Source: Saprospiraceae bacterium
GTDB lineage: Bacteria; Bacteroidota; Bacteroidia; Chitinophagales; Saprospiraceae
Reading direction: 5' to 3'
Assembly (NCBI GenBank): GCA_020627535.1
Contig: JAHDGU010000002.1
Coordinates: 124,001-188,000, forward strand
Length of the DNA: 64,000 bases
Positions 45,301-54,596 of this stretch are shown piece after piece (position 1 is the stretch's first letter; each line of letters opens with the position of its first letter). A program made the position numbers and the translations under genes. The notes under the pieces were generated by a model. The model did not search any database and was not told the origin of the DNA. It saw only the letters and a list, made by a program, of their open reading frames with translations.

Positions 45301-46388
45301 CTAAAAATCGGAGCAAAAGGCCCTGTAACTTGAAAGTCAAATTCTGTGTCACACGCATCCGAAACAATGCTAGACGGCAACGTGACAAATCCGCTACAAC
45401 TACTCACACCAGCATTGACTCTAAGGGTATCAATTAAATTTGAACTAGGAGCGGAAGTATCTCGGACTTCTATGACTTGTGTGCTGTCAAAAAACACAGT
45501 ACTGCACTCATCAGTAATTCTCCATCTTCGCAGAATCTTAATGGTATTTCCACAAAGCTGACCCACTGCGTCTGTATACACGGCATTAAAGCCACATGTG
45601 CTCTCATCAAGGGGAGTCATACCATCTATCATAGGCCAACCAGTAGTAGCTGGAGAGGTATCAAGTGGCATGCTACAATCAATGGCTAAATCCATCTCTA
45701 AATTGGGAGGAAAGCTAAGCTCATCCAATGAGGCCCGAAGGGTATAGATTGTTTGAAAACAAGTATCAGTATTCCCAGATTCATCTGTAGCGATGTATCT
45801 CCTTAGCGTAGTGAGTGTGGTGTCCTCACAAGGATTCTGTTGGAGTATCTGGTCTTCATAAGTGATATCAAAATCTTGGCAGTCGGTCGCAGTTGTACCA
45901 AACAGCTCGTCAATGTCAATTGTACAACCAATGGACGTATCCGGTGCGCAAACTAGCGTTGGACCTCTCTCGTCTAGCACATTAAGATTTCCGCTACAAG
46001 CTGAATTGTCATCTGTATTGGTAATCATATACTCTAGAGTCATTCCTATATGGCTACCATTGACTGTATTACCTATAGGTGTACCGTCAGGTAGGAATAG
46101 CTCGAGCACCACATTACCTGGGCAATTCGAACTATCAGTAAGCACTTGGATAGGAAGCACCTCATCGCTGCAACTAGAACTCAAACTAAAATTGACGCTT
46201 GAGACACAAGAGACACACTGCGCCTGAAGCACAGTCTGTCCACATGTAAGCATGCAGACAACAAGGGCACAGGCAGAGATGGCCTGTCGATACAGGGATG
46301 CACATGCAGGGGCGAGCTGCATATGACTTTGTTTGGGCGTTTTCATAGAGTCAATCTTTTTGTCCCGTTTGGAAATATTGCTGTTCAT
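42330..46388 (-). CDS. Giant T9SS protein C: HYR domains, dockerin-like loops, cohesin-like domain
   Basis: 1352-aa secreted protein with a long leader ending TVLQAQ. It is closely parallel in plan to protein A: Cys-rich start, HYR domains (PGIVCPSDLTVSC), the FCCDDAAEESITVILRVYDVDPGRG segment, DIRYTVDLDGDDFFDYSG domain and a CNA_B-like fold (FVFADMPFGGSYTVEPHYEG). The cassette follows: dockerin-like pair (GVSTFDIVKIQKHLLA and AADVNRSGDITALDIIQLRRLLLG), KAGDIDNS, a cohesin-like domain (about 1140-1260) and a type A tail ending TSKLMYVKK. A TAAATTTG box 42 bp upstream suggests its own promoter. It carries mini-hairpins at 42916 and 43470. Confidence 0.85.
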   Translation of the reverse strand: MNSNISKRDKKIDSMKTPKQSHMQLAPACASLYRQAISACALVVCMLTCGQTVLQAQCVSCVSSVNFSLSSSCSDEVLPIQVLTDSSNCPGNVVLELFLPDGTPIGNTVNGSHIGMTLEYMITNTDDNSACSGNLNVLDERGPTLVCAPDTSIGCTIDIDELFGTTATDCQDFDITYEDQILQQNPCEDTTLTTLRRYIATDESGNTDTCFQTIYTLRASLDELSFPPNLEMDLAIDCSMPLDTSPATTGWPMIDGMTPLDESTCGFNAVYTDAVGQLCGNTIKILRRWRITDECSTVFFDSTQVIEVRDTSAPSSNLIDTLRVNAGVSSCSGFVTLPSSIVSDACDTEFDFQVTGPFAPIFSNGGFVGEVESGMYDVVYRITDGCNNTVFDTLKLIIEDNSAPTASCSPETIVPLQSNGKAWLPAHAFDAGSFDNCNDVFFKVRRTSPNADCEVDNPDNRFADRVAFCCDDAAEESITVILRVYDVDPGRGLISPSALAGRYSDCTIDVLVQDKIAPGIVCPSDLTVSCTFDYNPQSLSIFGSLVQETADRDSICLNDPDNPIQSCLGIDGTILDNCGATVSESSSIDIGMCQTGTIERTFTAEDAVGNVSSCVQTIEIQNFDPFFINSRDSEDPDDDVIWPRDYFTDQLCDLDDVAPELLPDSSAYPVFLNDDCDQLGYNHSDEVFDVSLNGEACAKILRTWRVMDWCQFDGSEFEAWTYQQTIVITNNVAPRITSDISERSMCTTDDACGPGFMDLVISASDDCTADRDLDIRYTVDLDGDDFFDYSGVGADASGMFPIGDHVIIWIVEDGCGNEVRVPQNFSIINCKKPTPYCTPDLVTTLMPVDVDNDGNPENGMARLWASDFDHGSHHICGYEVTASFSADVHDTVREFDCSDIGTQEITIWITDENGQQDFCVTQVTIQNSQNIPDCDGLSDDDDPMGIVSGRVRDAAGNDFAKVDISLMGSGLSAKRTDSLGSFVFADMPFGGSYTVEPHYEGDAANGVSTFDIVKIQKHLLATERFSDPQQYLAADVNRSGDITALDIIQLRRLLLGDIDEFSEGSSWTFLDANEAFDQPEDILDYSFAQEYDIPRFVTDMVGVDFLAVKAGDIDNSHDLPGLLSTEDRTDKLLSLETRSVTLVKGAVASVPLYLGESPNVEGYQLALSYDPTTIDVLGLSSGNERFDASHYRIDTEKGLIRISWSHEDQMWNAQEALLTLKLKAKSTVDLSEVLDLEQNVLKAELYDDKDVIYGLKIKYLQDDVRSLVSSKFVPNPFSDDTDLNFYLNKKLNVNVEIYAAGGKRVFQQRIEGQVGNNVLNIPGDYFASSGVYHCKISTRNEILTSKLMYVKK
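42916..42927 (-). repeat. GAAA-loop mini-hairpin (TTT-GGGC/GCCC)
   Basis: Minus strand GGGCGAAAGCCC preceded by ATTT, sense orientation within gene C, where it encodes Gly-Glu-Ser-Pro. Confidence 0.65.
43470..43481 (+). repeat. GAAA-loop mini-hairpin (TTTT-GGCC/GGCC)
   Basis: GGCCGAAAGGCC preceded by TTTT (overlapping the first G), antisense within gene C. Confidence 0.6.
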
Positions 46389-46429
46389 TCCTGGGATGGG
46401 ACCCGATCTATCTCAATCATATCATATTA

Positions 46430-46437
46430 CAAATTTA
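46430..46437 (-). promoter_or_regulatory. Candidate -7 box of the C-B operon
   Basis: Minus-strand TAAATTTG, a perfect TAnnTTTG match 42 bp before the gene C start. No clear -33 TTTG is present. Confidence 0.4.
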
Positions 46438-46532
46438 TTTAATATGTATTCGCCTCAGAACTCTCTTTGGGGGTAATTAATGCATATAGAATTAACTTAT
46501 GATGCATTTCTATATGTGTATTGCCTAAATAG

Positions 46533-46565
46533 AAAAAGCCCCTCTCCAGCGAACTGGAGAGAGGC
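46533..46565 (-). terminator. Intrinsic terminator of repeat-protein gene D
   Basis: A 12-bp stem (46538-46549 with 46554-46565, one G-U in RNA) closed by a UUCG tetraloop and followed by TTTTT on the minus strand, 34 bp after the stop at 46599. It is very similar to the terminator of gene B. Confidence 0.88.
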
Positions 46566-46598
46566 TATCCCAAAAACCGATTTTATCTAAAAAACGTA

Positions 46599-49500
46599 TT
46601 AGTCGATTAGAATCATCTTCTTGGTCGCAGTGAACTCTGCAGTCTCTAGTGTGTAGTGTACAACACCAGAAGCATTCAAGTCTGCTCTGTCAACTGTGAT
46701 TTGGTTGTAACCTTTCTCGTACTCACGAACGTTCATGAAGACAGACTTACCATTCACATCATAGATAGTGAATGTTACTTCTGCATCTTGAGGTAGTGTG
46801 AATCCGATCACAGTTTCCTTATCGAATGGGTTAGGTACGTTCTGTAGAACTTCAAAGTTCTCAACAACGTCACCAGTCTCAGATCTGAACTCGATAGTAG
46901 CACCAAGGTTCTCAGATGTTCTGCTGTAAGCTTCAGCAGTAGTCACTTGTGAACCGACAGTGATCATATCGCTCAATAGACCTGCAGACTTAACATTGAA
47001 GCTCATGGTGAAGAGTACTTCATCACTTGCTACTGTTACGCCATTCGCGTCATTCCAAGAAGTAGTCACGATACCTTGATCTAGTCTGTTGAGACCGAAG
47101 TTCAACTCGCTTAGTTCAATAGCACCAGACTCAAATCCCGCAAACTCTAGATTAGAGCTGAAGTTCAGTGTAAACTGGTAACCGAGTACAGCGTCAAAGT
47201 TTTCTGCAGTTACTGCTACTGTGTGAGTAGCACCGGCAGTCAACTTAGCTTGCTCAGCTACGAAAGTCAATACACCGTCATCAGTTCTATCTTCAGTCTC
47301 AACAAGTGCGTTCGGAGAAGCACTGTTGTTCAAGTCACCGACTTTGACTGCTACGAAATCTTCTCCGATCATATCAGAAGATAGATCAGCGACTTCTACA
47401 GTCTCATCAAGTGGCCATGGATTGAAGATATCTCCAAATGTTTGTGTCTCATCGATGAATCTCCAACTTGTGTTGTTAGGGAACTCATCGTATACTCCTA
47501 GAAGAAGTTTTCTCAACTCGACCATATCAAGTGCAGATACAGACTGACTGTTGTTAACGTCAGCTGCAACAGACTGATAAGGGCTATCGAATCTGTCAAG
47601 ACCTAACAAGTGCTGCTGAATCTTCACGATATCGAGAGTAGAGATACCATTCTTAGGATCATCATTGCTGTATGCTTCTAGAGTGTAATCCATTAGTAGT
47701 GGATTGTTCCAGAATACGTACTCACCACCAAGATCAGTGATCTGGTCTTGAGTAAGGTTGATGCTCTCATTTGATAGAGTTACATCTACACCTTCAACAC
47801 CATCACCTGGCTCAGTTACAGCGATACCCATGATATCAGCAGAGAGGCTATCACCACAAGCACCATTGTTGTCTTGGATGATGATGAACGTCTCACAGAA
47901 ATCTTGGTTACCAGCTTCGTCAGTAAACCAGATTGGAAGTGTAACAGGAGCAGAGATGTCTTCACAAGTAAATGTGCGGAAAATGTCATTCACATCCTCG
48001 CTGAAGCTTACAGTGTAACCACCGCAATTATCATCACTACCTGCGTCAAAATCACTAGCCCAGATTGTCACATCGCCTACAGATTCCATGATCACAGTGA
48101 CTAGACCACTGAAACATTTTGGAGAAGGCTTCTTACAATCTTGTAGATCAAACTCGTACTCACAAGTTGTAGTGTTACCACAACCGTCAGTAGCAGTCCA
48201 TCTGATCAAGTGCTTACCGAATGGGTAAGAACCACTCGCATCGTTACCTGATCCGAAGAAATCAACTTCGAATGAAGTGTTAGGATCGTAGAATGCATCG
48301 ATCTGGTATCCGTAAGTGATAGCAGAAGAATCAGTACAATCGTCAGTAGCATTTACCACTAGTGTTACGAAAGACTCGCAACCAGCAGCAGCTGAATCAC
48401 ATTGTACGATATCCTCACATCCTTCGAATTCAGGAGCGACTTGGTTGTCAAGCTTGATGACCTGTACATAAGTCCACTGACCTGCGCCAGTCAACTCATC
48501 ATACTGACACCAGTCTAGTACTTTCCAAGTTCTCAAGATCTTCAGACATGCGTCATCATCTCTTGTGAATAGCTCATCATCGTAGCTTACTAGAAGATCT
48601 GAACAAGCATCACCGAATAGCACAGGCTCTCCAGTTACACTTGGATCATCAGTAATTGCATCTGCACATACATCAGTCAAAAGAACATCACATGGCCAAT
48701 CAACACCATCGTTTCTGTCCCAACCAGGCTCACCTGGGCAAACGACATCATTGATGTAGAATGGATCACCATTTGTCAAGAAGATTCTTTGCTGACAAGT
48801 AGAAGTAGCACCGTTGTTGCTCATTGCAGTGAATGTTCTTGTTACAACACCTTCGCCACACTCAATGCTGTAAGAAACACTTACGTTGATTGTTGGCTCA
48901 CAGATACCTACTACAGTAGCTATTCCATAAAGTGGGTTGTTTACATCATTCAATGCTTCATCATCTAGCTCCTCATTACAATCGAAGAATAGATCAGCTG
49001 GGCAAGAAACGAATGGAGGAAGTTTATCCTGAACATCGATGTTCACGACACAGTCGTTGAAGTGGCACCATAGGTCACCGCCTTCGACCATTCTTGAAGG
49101 ATCAACTGGTCCTTCACCTGGGTCAACATCAAACACTCTTAGAGTCACTTCAATATCCTCACGTCCTACGTCTTCACAGCAGAACTCTACATAATCGTCA
49201 AAGTATACTTGTACACCTACTCTTGAAGGATCGTCATCACCATCGTTGGCATTAAGACCACCACAAACTAGGCACTGGTTGAAGATACCAGTGAAACCAT
49301 TGTTAGTTCCACAAAGCTCCTCAGAACGGATAACCTTGAACCAGACTACTGGAGAACAGTTGTCATGTGATCCATCATCAAATGTTGGAGCAAATACTCT
49401 TGCTGTTCCATCTGAAGTGAGGCTCACTTCTGTATTCTCGTCACAAACTGGTGTAGGAGGTACTTTATCGATTACAATAACCGTAAAGTCACAAGTAGTT

Positions 49501-52500
49501 ACGTTACCACACTCATCAGTCACTAGGTAAGTGAAAGTGTGCTCACCAAGAGGTGCACCGCTTACGATGAATCCAGCACCAACGAAGGTGATGTCAACAC
49601 CAGCAGGACCTGCAAGGTCAATATCAAAGCTAGAAGCGTTAGTCTCAGCACATGCATCTACAATTCTTGGTAGATCAACAGTGAAGATTCCAACACATTC
49701 GAATACACTTGCTTGGATCTCTAGGACATTGTCCTCAGAGCTCTCATCACGTGGATCATTCACATCATCATTGAATGGGCAGATCACATCTGGACCAGTG
49801 CTATCCAAGACTTTGATGATTTGGTCATGCTCCACGATTGTGCTTGTACACATATCTAGGATCTTCCACTTTCTTACGATCGTGTAAGAACCAGCACAGA
49901 TAGGTAGGATATGGTCTTTGAACGTGTACTGGAAGTTAGTACAGAGGTTACCACCAGGCTCACCAGTACAATCTGGAGTTGTGCAATCACCACACTCAAG
50001 TGCAGGCTCGTCAATGTCATCGAAGTTGCTAGGAACAGCAAGCTCGTCAACAGTTGGACGTTCAACAAAGATTGTCTGGATGCATGACTGAGAAGCACCT
50101 TGGCCATCAGTTGCAGTCCATTGTCTCTGAATGATTCTGATGAAATCACCAGTACAGATCATTCCTTCGTCAGAAATGATTTCAGATACTAGCTCAACAC
50201 CACCACATGCATCTGTCGGTAGTACTTGATCTGCATCGTAAGATAGCTCAATGGCAACAGCATTAACTGTACCATCATCACCACCTACAGCATCTTCGAT
50301 AGTCAACTTCCATGTACCACTAGCTTCCTCACCATCGAATACATCGAATGTTGGGTTAGGAATAAGTCCAGGGAACATCAGTCTTCTACCAGAAGAATTG
50401 TACTCAACACAGAGACCTTCCTCGTCACCTTCATCATCAGCGATGTAGTTGAGGTTATCAGTCGTACCACAGAAGTTATCCCATACTTTAGAAGTAGTTC
50501 CAGATGGGCTCTCGATCTCGATGTCAAGATCACCAACCCAAGTGTGCTCTAGATCGATAACAACGTTAACGTCAGCAACAGTAACACCAGGTCTTCCGAA
50601 ATCTACATCAAATTCGAAAACAACAGGATCAAGTGTGTTAGAGATTTCTTCACCGTTACCAGCAGAAAGTACAGCAAGTGCACTGTCAGCTTCTGGTGCA
50701 GGCTCAGTTGGAATCTCATCGTCACAACCAATAGTAATATCAGCACATAGTACGCTAGGACCGATCTTATCTTCAACAGTCAAAGTTCCCCAGCAAGTGT
50801 TGCCAGTTTCTGGATCAGTAACCATTACAGTAAGATCAACACCAACAGCACTACCATCTAGTTCTGGACTGTAAGAGTTACCAGCATCGTCAGTGATAGT
50901 CACTATGTAATCATCGTAGCATCCGTAAGGACCGCCTTCAAGAATCAAATCAGCAGTCACTGTAGCAGAACACTCTGCGTTAAGTGAAAGATTGATGTGA
51001 TCGTTACATGCAAGCTCAGAGATTGGGTTTGGATACTCTTCAATAGTGATTGTCCAAGAACAACTTGAAGTATTTCCAGACTCATCTGTCGCAGTGTAGC
51101 CAAAGTCATATGGACCACCTATTCCTAGAGAAGTACCACTTGGCTCACCTGCAGTCTGCTCAAGTACAGGAGCATCAGCTTCAAGACCTACGAAGTTCAC
51201 AGCTTCCACGTTGTGGAAAGTCGCGAAAGGAAGATCTGAAATTGGTGTCCAGTCAGGAGTACCACAGATGTAGAAACAAGGTAGCTGAAGATCAGAAGGA
51301 TCCGTAGAGTTCTGACCACCAACAAAGTTGAAACCAGCACCATACTCAGTCTCTACAAGGATATCAGTAACACCAGCAGGTGCAATGAAACCTAGAGGAG
51401 TATTAGCACAAGTAAATACAGCTGTCTGAGTGATATTCACTTCACCAAGTAGTGGCATAGAAGAATTCACACCAGCAGATGCATCGTAAGCTCTAAAGAT
51501 TACGAAATCACTGAACGCAGTCCAGTATCCTCTGTCAATTGACTCAACAAGAATTTCGTTCTCACCATTTGATAGGTCGCTTACGTCATATAGGATACCA
51601 AATCTCATGTTCTCAACAAGACAACCTAGAGAGTTAGTAATCAATGCACTGTTACATGCAGCAGGATCTACATTGTTTGGAGAGAATGCAGCAGAAATAT
51701 CACCTGCACATCCGTCCTCAACTGAGATCTCATAGTTGAAGATATACTCACATTGACCTGGATCTAGAGTGATAGTCCAATCTTTTGGACAATCTAGTAC
51801 AGGAGGAGTAGTATTTACAACAGTGATCGTGATCACACACTCAGACTCATTACCACTTTCATCAGTGATAGTCCAAGTAACAACAGTCTCACCTTGTGGG
51901 AAGATAGCTCCAACAAGAGTTGTGTTGTCAGGTGCATCAGCGAAATCGTGAGTAGCACTCACGTCACCACATACATCACTAGATACTGGATCAAGAGCAG
52001 TGCTACCCATGAGGTGTACACAGTTCTCTTCACCATCTTGCTCATCATCGAATGTAATCTCAGATGGAGGACAAGTAACCTCAGGCGCATCAGCATCTTC
52101 AACAGTCACGTTGAAGCAGCAAGACGCTTGGTCAGCTGCACCAGCAGGTGCGAATGACACCTCATATGCATGCCAAGTACCAGCGTCACCACCAGCATCA
52201 TCGTATACATTGATCGTCCAGTCACCATCAATAGCCTCACCAGCCCAGACAGTAGCAAGCTCTACAGCAACAAAGTTGTTGAATAGTGTTGCATCACCTG
52301 CAGCAAAAGGACCAGATAGTAGTGGCCAGTTGATACCTGTTTGAGAAGTAGTAGGCTGATCAGCACCACCATCTTCCAATTCTACCACGTAGTTTACGAA
52401 GTCAGAATTATCACCAGCTGCGTCCATCACTTCAACCGCTGTTCCAGCAGGAGAAACGATTTCCACTCTGATGTCACCAGACCAAGTGTGAGTAAACTCA

Positions 52501-53948
52501 AGGTCGATACCACTGATAACAAAATCAGTACCATAAGTACCAGATACAGGAGCGGTGAAAGTCTCTACAGCGCGTGGCGCAGTCGATGACTCTGTACCCC
52601 ATGCTACCTCAGGACTTCCAGAAGCATTCGCACCCGGAGTTGGAGTAGCTTCACCTGGAACAGTATAGCATACTTCATACGTACCTAGATCAAATGTAGC
52701 AGCAGCTTCACCACCCATGCCAGAAGCAAGAGTGTCACCATTGCTATCAACGATCGTGTAGTTGACATCAAAGTCACAGTCACCATCACTGCTCACTAGG
52801 AAGATAGACTCGTCAGACTCCCACGTACAAGAATCAGCATCTACAGAAAGATCTGAAGGACACTCTAGTGAAGGAGCAGGAACAGTAACACTGAGGTTGA
52901 AGCAGCAAGAAGCCGCCCAAACACCATTACCGTCGTCATCTGACGCCTCTTCTAGTGTGTAGCAGATTTCATACTCACCAGGAACAAATGGTCCCTGAGG
53001 AATTCCAACACCACCTTCTACTTCAGTACCTCCTGCAGTCACTGTATAGCTAAGAGTAGCTGGACAGTTATCAGAAGCAAGCACAGGAGCTAGTGGGCTT
53101 GGGTGAGCTGATCCTGGATCGTACTCGTCGCAAGTTTCAACAGCTACATCACCAGGACACTCTAGTTGAGGTGCAGTAATGTCTACAGCTGTAATTACAA
53201 ACTGGCAATCAAGCATGTTTCCGTCTACATCAGTCACTGAGATATCAGCATCAAGGAAATCTCCTTGAACCAATCCAGTGCCATCTGCAGGACCAGAATT
53301 AACAACTACTGTATCGATCTCTACACCTGAAAAAAGTGCAGCGTAATCAACAGTAGCTTCACAGCCAGGGCCTACGATAGGCACCTCAACTGTGTCTGGA
53401 GGACAAGCAAAAGCCTGCGCACCAGCCGCTCTTTCCCAACGTAGTTCAAAGCAGTTAGCTGTACCATTGTCCAATGAAAAATCATCATTGATTGTCAATG
53501 TCCAGCTACCACTTGTACCTTCTCCGTTGAAAGAAGTAAGAGCATTTTCTGGCTTGAACTCACCAGCAAAAGGAGCAGATGCCATAACAATAGATGTCAT
53601 AGCGTCATCCTTAAGGATGGTGTTGTCATAAGCCGTTCCAGCACCTCCATTGTCAGATGTGAGGTCTAGAACCATTCCGTTTGGACTAGTCAAAGTGATG
53701 TCTAGATCAGCAACGTGGTTGTGATCGACATCAAGAAGAACTGAAGCCAAACGAAAATCCACTCCGTAGACACCTACGCCTGGAGCGTCGAACTCAACGA
53801 CCACTGCTTGGTCAGATGAGATCTCTGAACCTGGACAAGCCGAGAAGGTTGGCCCAGATTCCCATTGTTGCGCGAAATTCTGTGTAACGAAAAGGCTACA
53901 ACAGAAAAACAACAACAATGAAAAAACGTGTGTTTTTTTCGTCGTCAT
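46599..53948 (-). CDS. Giant T9SS protein D: three P-domains, HYR domains, dockerin/cohesin cassette
   Basis: About 2449-aa secreted protein (preferred start 53948, MTTKKTHVFSLLLFFCCSLFVTQNFAQ; the frame starts eight codons earlier). Three proprotein-convertase P-like domains (about 45-185, 475-640 and 1115-1260: VDFRLASVLLDVDHNHVADLDITLTSPNG, GSWTLTINDD type) alternate with HYR domains (PPVLDCPKDWTITL). The region shared with A and C (FCCEDVGREDIEVTLRVFDVDPGEGP) follows. It ends with dockerin-like loops (GISTLDIVKIQQHLLG, AADVNNSQSVSALDMVELRKLLLG, VKVGDLNNS), a cohesin-like domain and a type A tail ending MILID. Codon choice (AAC, TAC, GAC, ATC, GGT) looks more biased than in A-C, suggesting high expression. 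The small gene E precedes it by about 70 bp. Confidence 0.87.
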   Translation of the reverse strand: MTTKKTHVFSLLLFFCCSLFVTQNFAQQWESGPTFSACPGSEISSDQAVVVEFDAPGVGVYGVDFRLASVLLDVDHNHVADLDITLTSPNGMVLDLTSDNGGAGTAYDNTILKDDAMTSIVMASAPFAGEFKPENALTSFNGEGTSGSWTLTINDDFSLDNGTANCFELRWERAAGAQAFACPPDTVEVPIVGPGCEATVDYAALFSGVEIDTVVVNSGPADGTGLVQGDFLDADISVTDVDGNMLDCQFVITAVDITAPQLECPGDVAVETCDEYDPGSAHPSPLAPVLASDNCPATLSYTVTAGGTEVEGGVGIPQGPFVPGEYEICYTLEEASDDDGNGVWAASCCFNLSVTVPAPSLECPSDLSVDADSCTWESDESIFLVSSDGDCDFDVNYTIVDSNGDTLASGMGGEAAATFDLGTYEVCYTVPGEATPTPGANASGSPEVAWGTESSTAPRAVETFTAPVSGTYGTDFVISGIDLEFTHTWSGDIRVEIVSPAGTAVEVMDAAGDNSDFVNYVVELEDGGADQPTTSQTGINWPLLSGPFAAGDATLFNNFVAVELATVWAGEAIDGDWTINVYDDAGGDAGTWHAYEVSFAPAGAADQASCCFNVTVEDADAPEVTCPPSEITFDDEQDGEENCVHLMGSTALDPVSSDVCGDVSATHDFADAPDNTTLVGAIFPQGETVVTWTITDESGNESECVITITVVNTTPPVLDCPKDWTITLDPGQCEYIFNYEISVEDGCAGDISAAFSPNNVDPAACNSALITNSLGCLVENMRFGILYDVSDLSNGENEILVESIDRGYWTAFSDFVIFRAYDASAGVNSSMPLLGEVNITQTAVFTCANTPLGFIAPAGVTDILVETEYGAGFNFVGGQNSTDPSDLQLPCFYICGTPDWTPISDLPFATFHNVEAVNFVGLEADAPVLEQTAGEPSGTSLGIGGPYDFGYTATDESGNTSSCSWTITIEEYPNPISELACNDHINLSLNAECSATVTADLILEGGPYGCYDDYIVTITDDAGNSYSPELDGSAVGVDLTVMVTDPETGNTCWGTLTVEDKIGPSVLCADITIGCDDEIPTEPAPEADSALAVLSAGNGEEISNTLDPVVFEFDVDFGRPGVTVADVNVVIDLEHTWVGDLDIEIESPSGTTSKVWDNFCGTTDNLNYIADDEGDEEGLCVEYNSSGRRLMFPGLIPNPTFDVFDGEEASGTWKLTIEDAVGGDDGTVNAVAIELSYDADQVLPTDACGGVELVSEIISDEGMICTGDFIRIIQRQWTATDGQGASQSCIQTIFVERPTVDELAVPSNFDDIDEPALECGDCTTPDCTGEPGGNLCTNFQYTFKDHILPICAGSYTIVRKWKILDMCTSTIVEHDQIIKVLDSTGPDVICPFNDDVNDPRDESSEDNVLEIQASVFECVGIFTVDLPRIVDACAETNASSFDIDLAGPAGVDITFVGAGFIVSGAPLGEHTFTYLVTDECGNVTTCDFTVIVIDKVPPTPVCDENTEVSLTSDGTARVFAPTFDDGSHDNCSPVVWFKVIRSEELCGTNNGFTGIFNQCLVCGGLNANDGDDDPSRVGVQVYFDDYVEFCCEDVGREDIEVTLRVFDVDPGEGPVDPSRMVEGGDLWCHFNDCVVNIDVQDKLPPFVSCPADLFFDCNEELDDEALNDVNNPLYGIATVVGICEPTINVSVSYSIECGEGVVTRTFTAMSNNGATSTCQQRIFLTNGDPFYINDVVCPGEPGWDRNDGVDWPCDVLLTDVCADAITDDPSVTGEPVLFGDACSDLLVSYDDELFTRDDDACLKILRTWKVLDWCQYDELTGAGQWTYVQVIKLDNQVAPEFEGCEDIVQCDSAAAGCESFVTLVVNATDDCTDSSAITYGYQIDAFYDPNTSFEVDFFGSGNDASGSYPFGKHLIRWTATDGCGNTTTCEYEFDLQDCKKPSPKCFSGLVTVIMESVGDVTIWASDFDAGSDDNCGGYTVSFSEDVNDIFRTFTCEDISAPVTLPIWFTDEAGNQDFCETFIIIQDNNGACGDSLSADIMGIAVTEPGDGVEGVDVTLSNESINLTQDQITDLGGEYVFWNNPLLMDYTLEAYSNDDPKNGISTLDIVKIQQHLLGLDRFDSPYQSVAADVNNSQSVSALDMVELRKLLLGVYDEFPNNTSWRFIDETQTFGDIFNPWPLDETVEVADLSSDMIGEDFVAVKVGDLNNSASPNALVETEDRTDDGVLTFVAEQAKLTAGATHTVAVTAENFDAVLGYQFTLNFSSNLEFAGFESGAIELSELNFGLNRLDQGIVTTSWNDANGVTVASDEVLFTMSFNVKSAGLLSDMITVGSQVTTAEAYSRTSENLGATIEFRSETGDVVENFEVLQNVPNPFDKETVIGFTLPQDAEVTFTIYDVNGKSVFMNVREYEKGYNQITVDRADLNASGVVHYTLETAEFTATKKMILID

Positions 53949-54017
53949 AATTTCAGTTTTTGTTCGCGTCATGAGACTTGAAATAAGTCTTTTAGATAAA
54001 TAATTGGTTTCGTCTTA

Positions 54018-54458
54018 TTACAGATCAAGTACATTACGCAGATAACCCTCTAGATAAGTTGGGTTAGCCGCACTCTTTGGATGCTTCTCATCCATGATAA
54101 CCATCTGACCATAGAAACCAGGATAACTCTGCTGGCTACTGAGGGTCACTTTGTCCTCAAGACTAACACCGTTGAACTGAGTCAACCTTGCTAGAAGGTG
54201 ATCAATTGCCAACATGTGGTTAATCTGTCTCCAATCATCATCGTCAAAAATGACTGGATCCACCTGAGGAAATTGCGAGTACTTGTCCGTCAAACTTGTC
54301 TCGATCGTTGTTTTTTCGATAACAAGCTTGTTCGTCGCCTCCTTAATGACTTCTTCACTCTGAGCAGATGCATTGGTTGCGAAAGCTCCGAGGAATAGCA
54401 TCATAAGAAGAGGTAACAAGAACCCACGAAATGGCTTCTGTACATTCGTCTTCTTCAT
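54018..54458 (-). CDS. Small secreted protein E, unknown function, co-transcribed with D
   Basis: 146-aa protein with signal peptide (cleavage after NASAQ, about 33). The mature part is about 113 residues, mostly helical by composition, acidic, without cysteines: EEVIKEATNKLVIEKTTIETSLTDKYSQFPQVDP, then DDDDWRQINHMLAIDHLLARL and YLEGYLRNVLDL. I recognise no family. It sits between the PorP/SprF gene and gene D, shares the promoter before it, and has similar codon bias to D. It may be a partner or chaperone of the giant protein. Confidence 0.65.
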   Translation of the reverse strand: MKKTNVQKPFRGFLLPLLMMLFLGAFATNASAQSEEVIKEATNKLVIEKTTIETSLTDKYSQFPQVDPVIFDDDDWRQINHMLAIDHLLARLTQFNGVSLEDKVTLSSQQSYPGFYGQMVIMDEKHPKSAANPTYLEGYLRNVLDL

Positions 54459-54596
54459 GAGATTACGGTTTTTAGAAAATTAATTAGTTAAATAAATCGT
54501 GTCGTCAATACTGTTGTTCGTCTGCTGCATTTCTGTGGTCGTCAAATCACATCACACACAGCATGCTGAGACAGGTATAGACCTATCCCAACCGGG

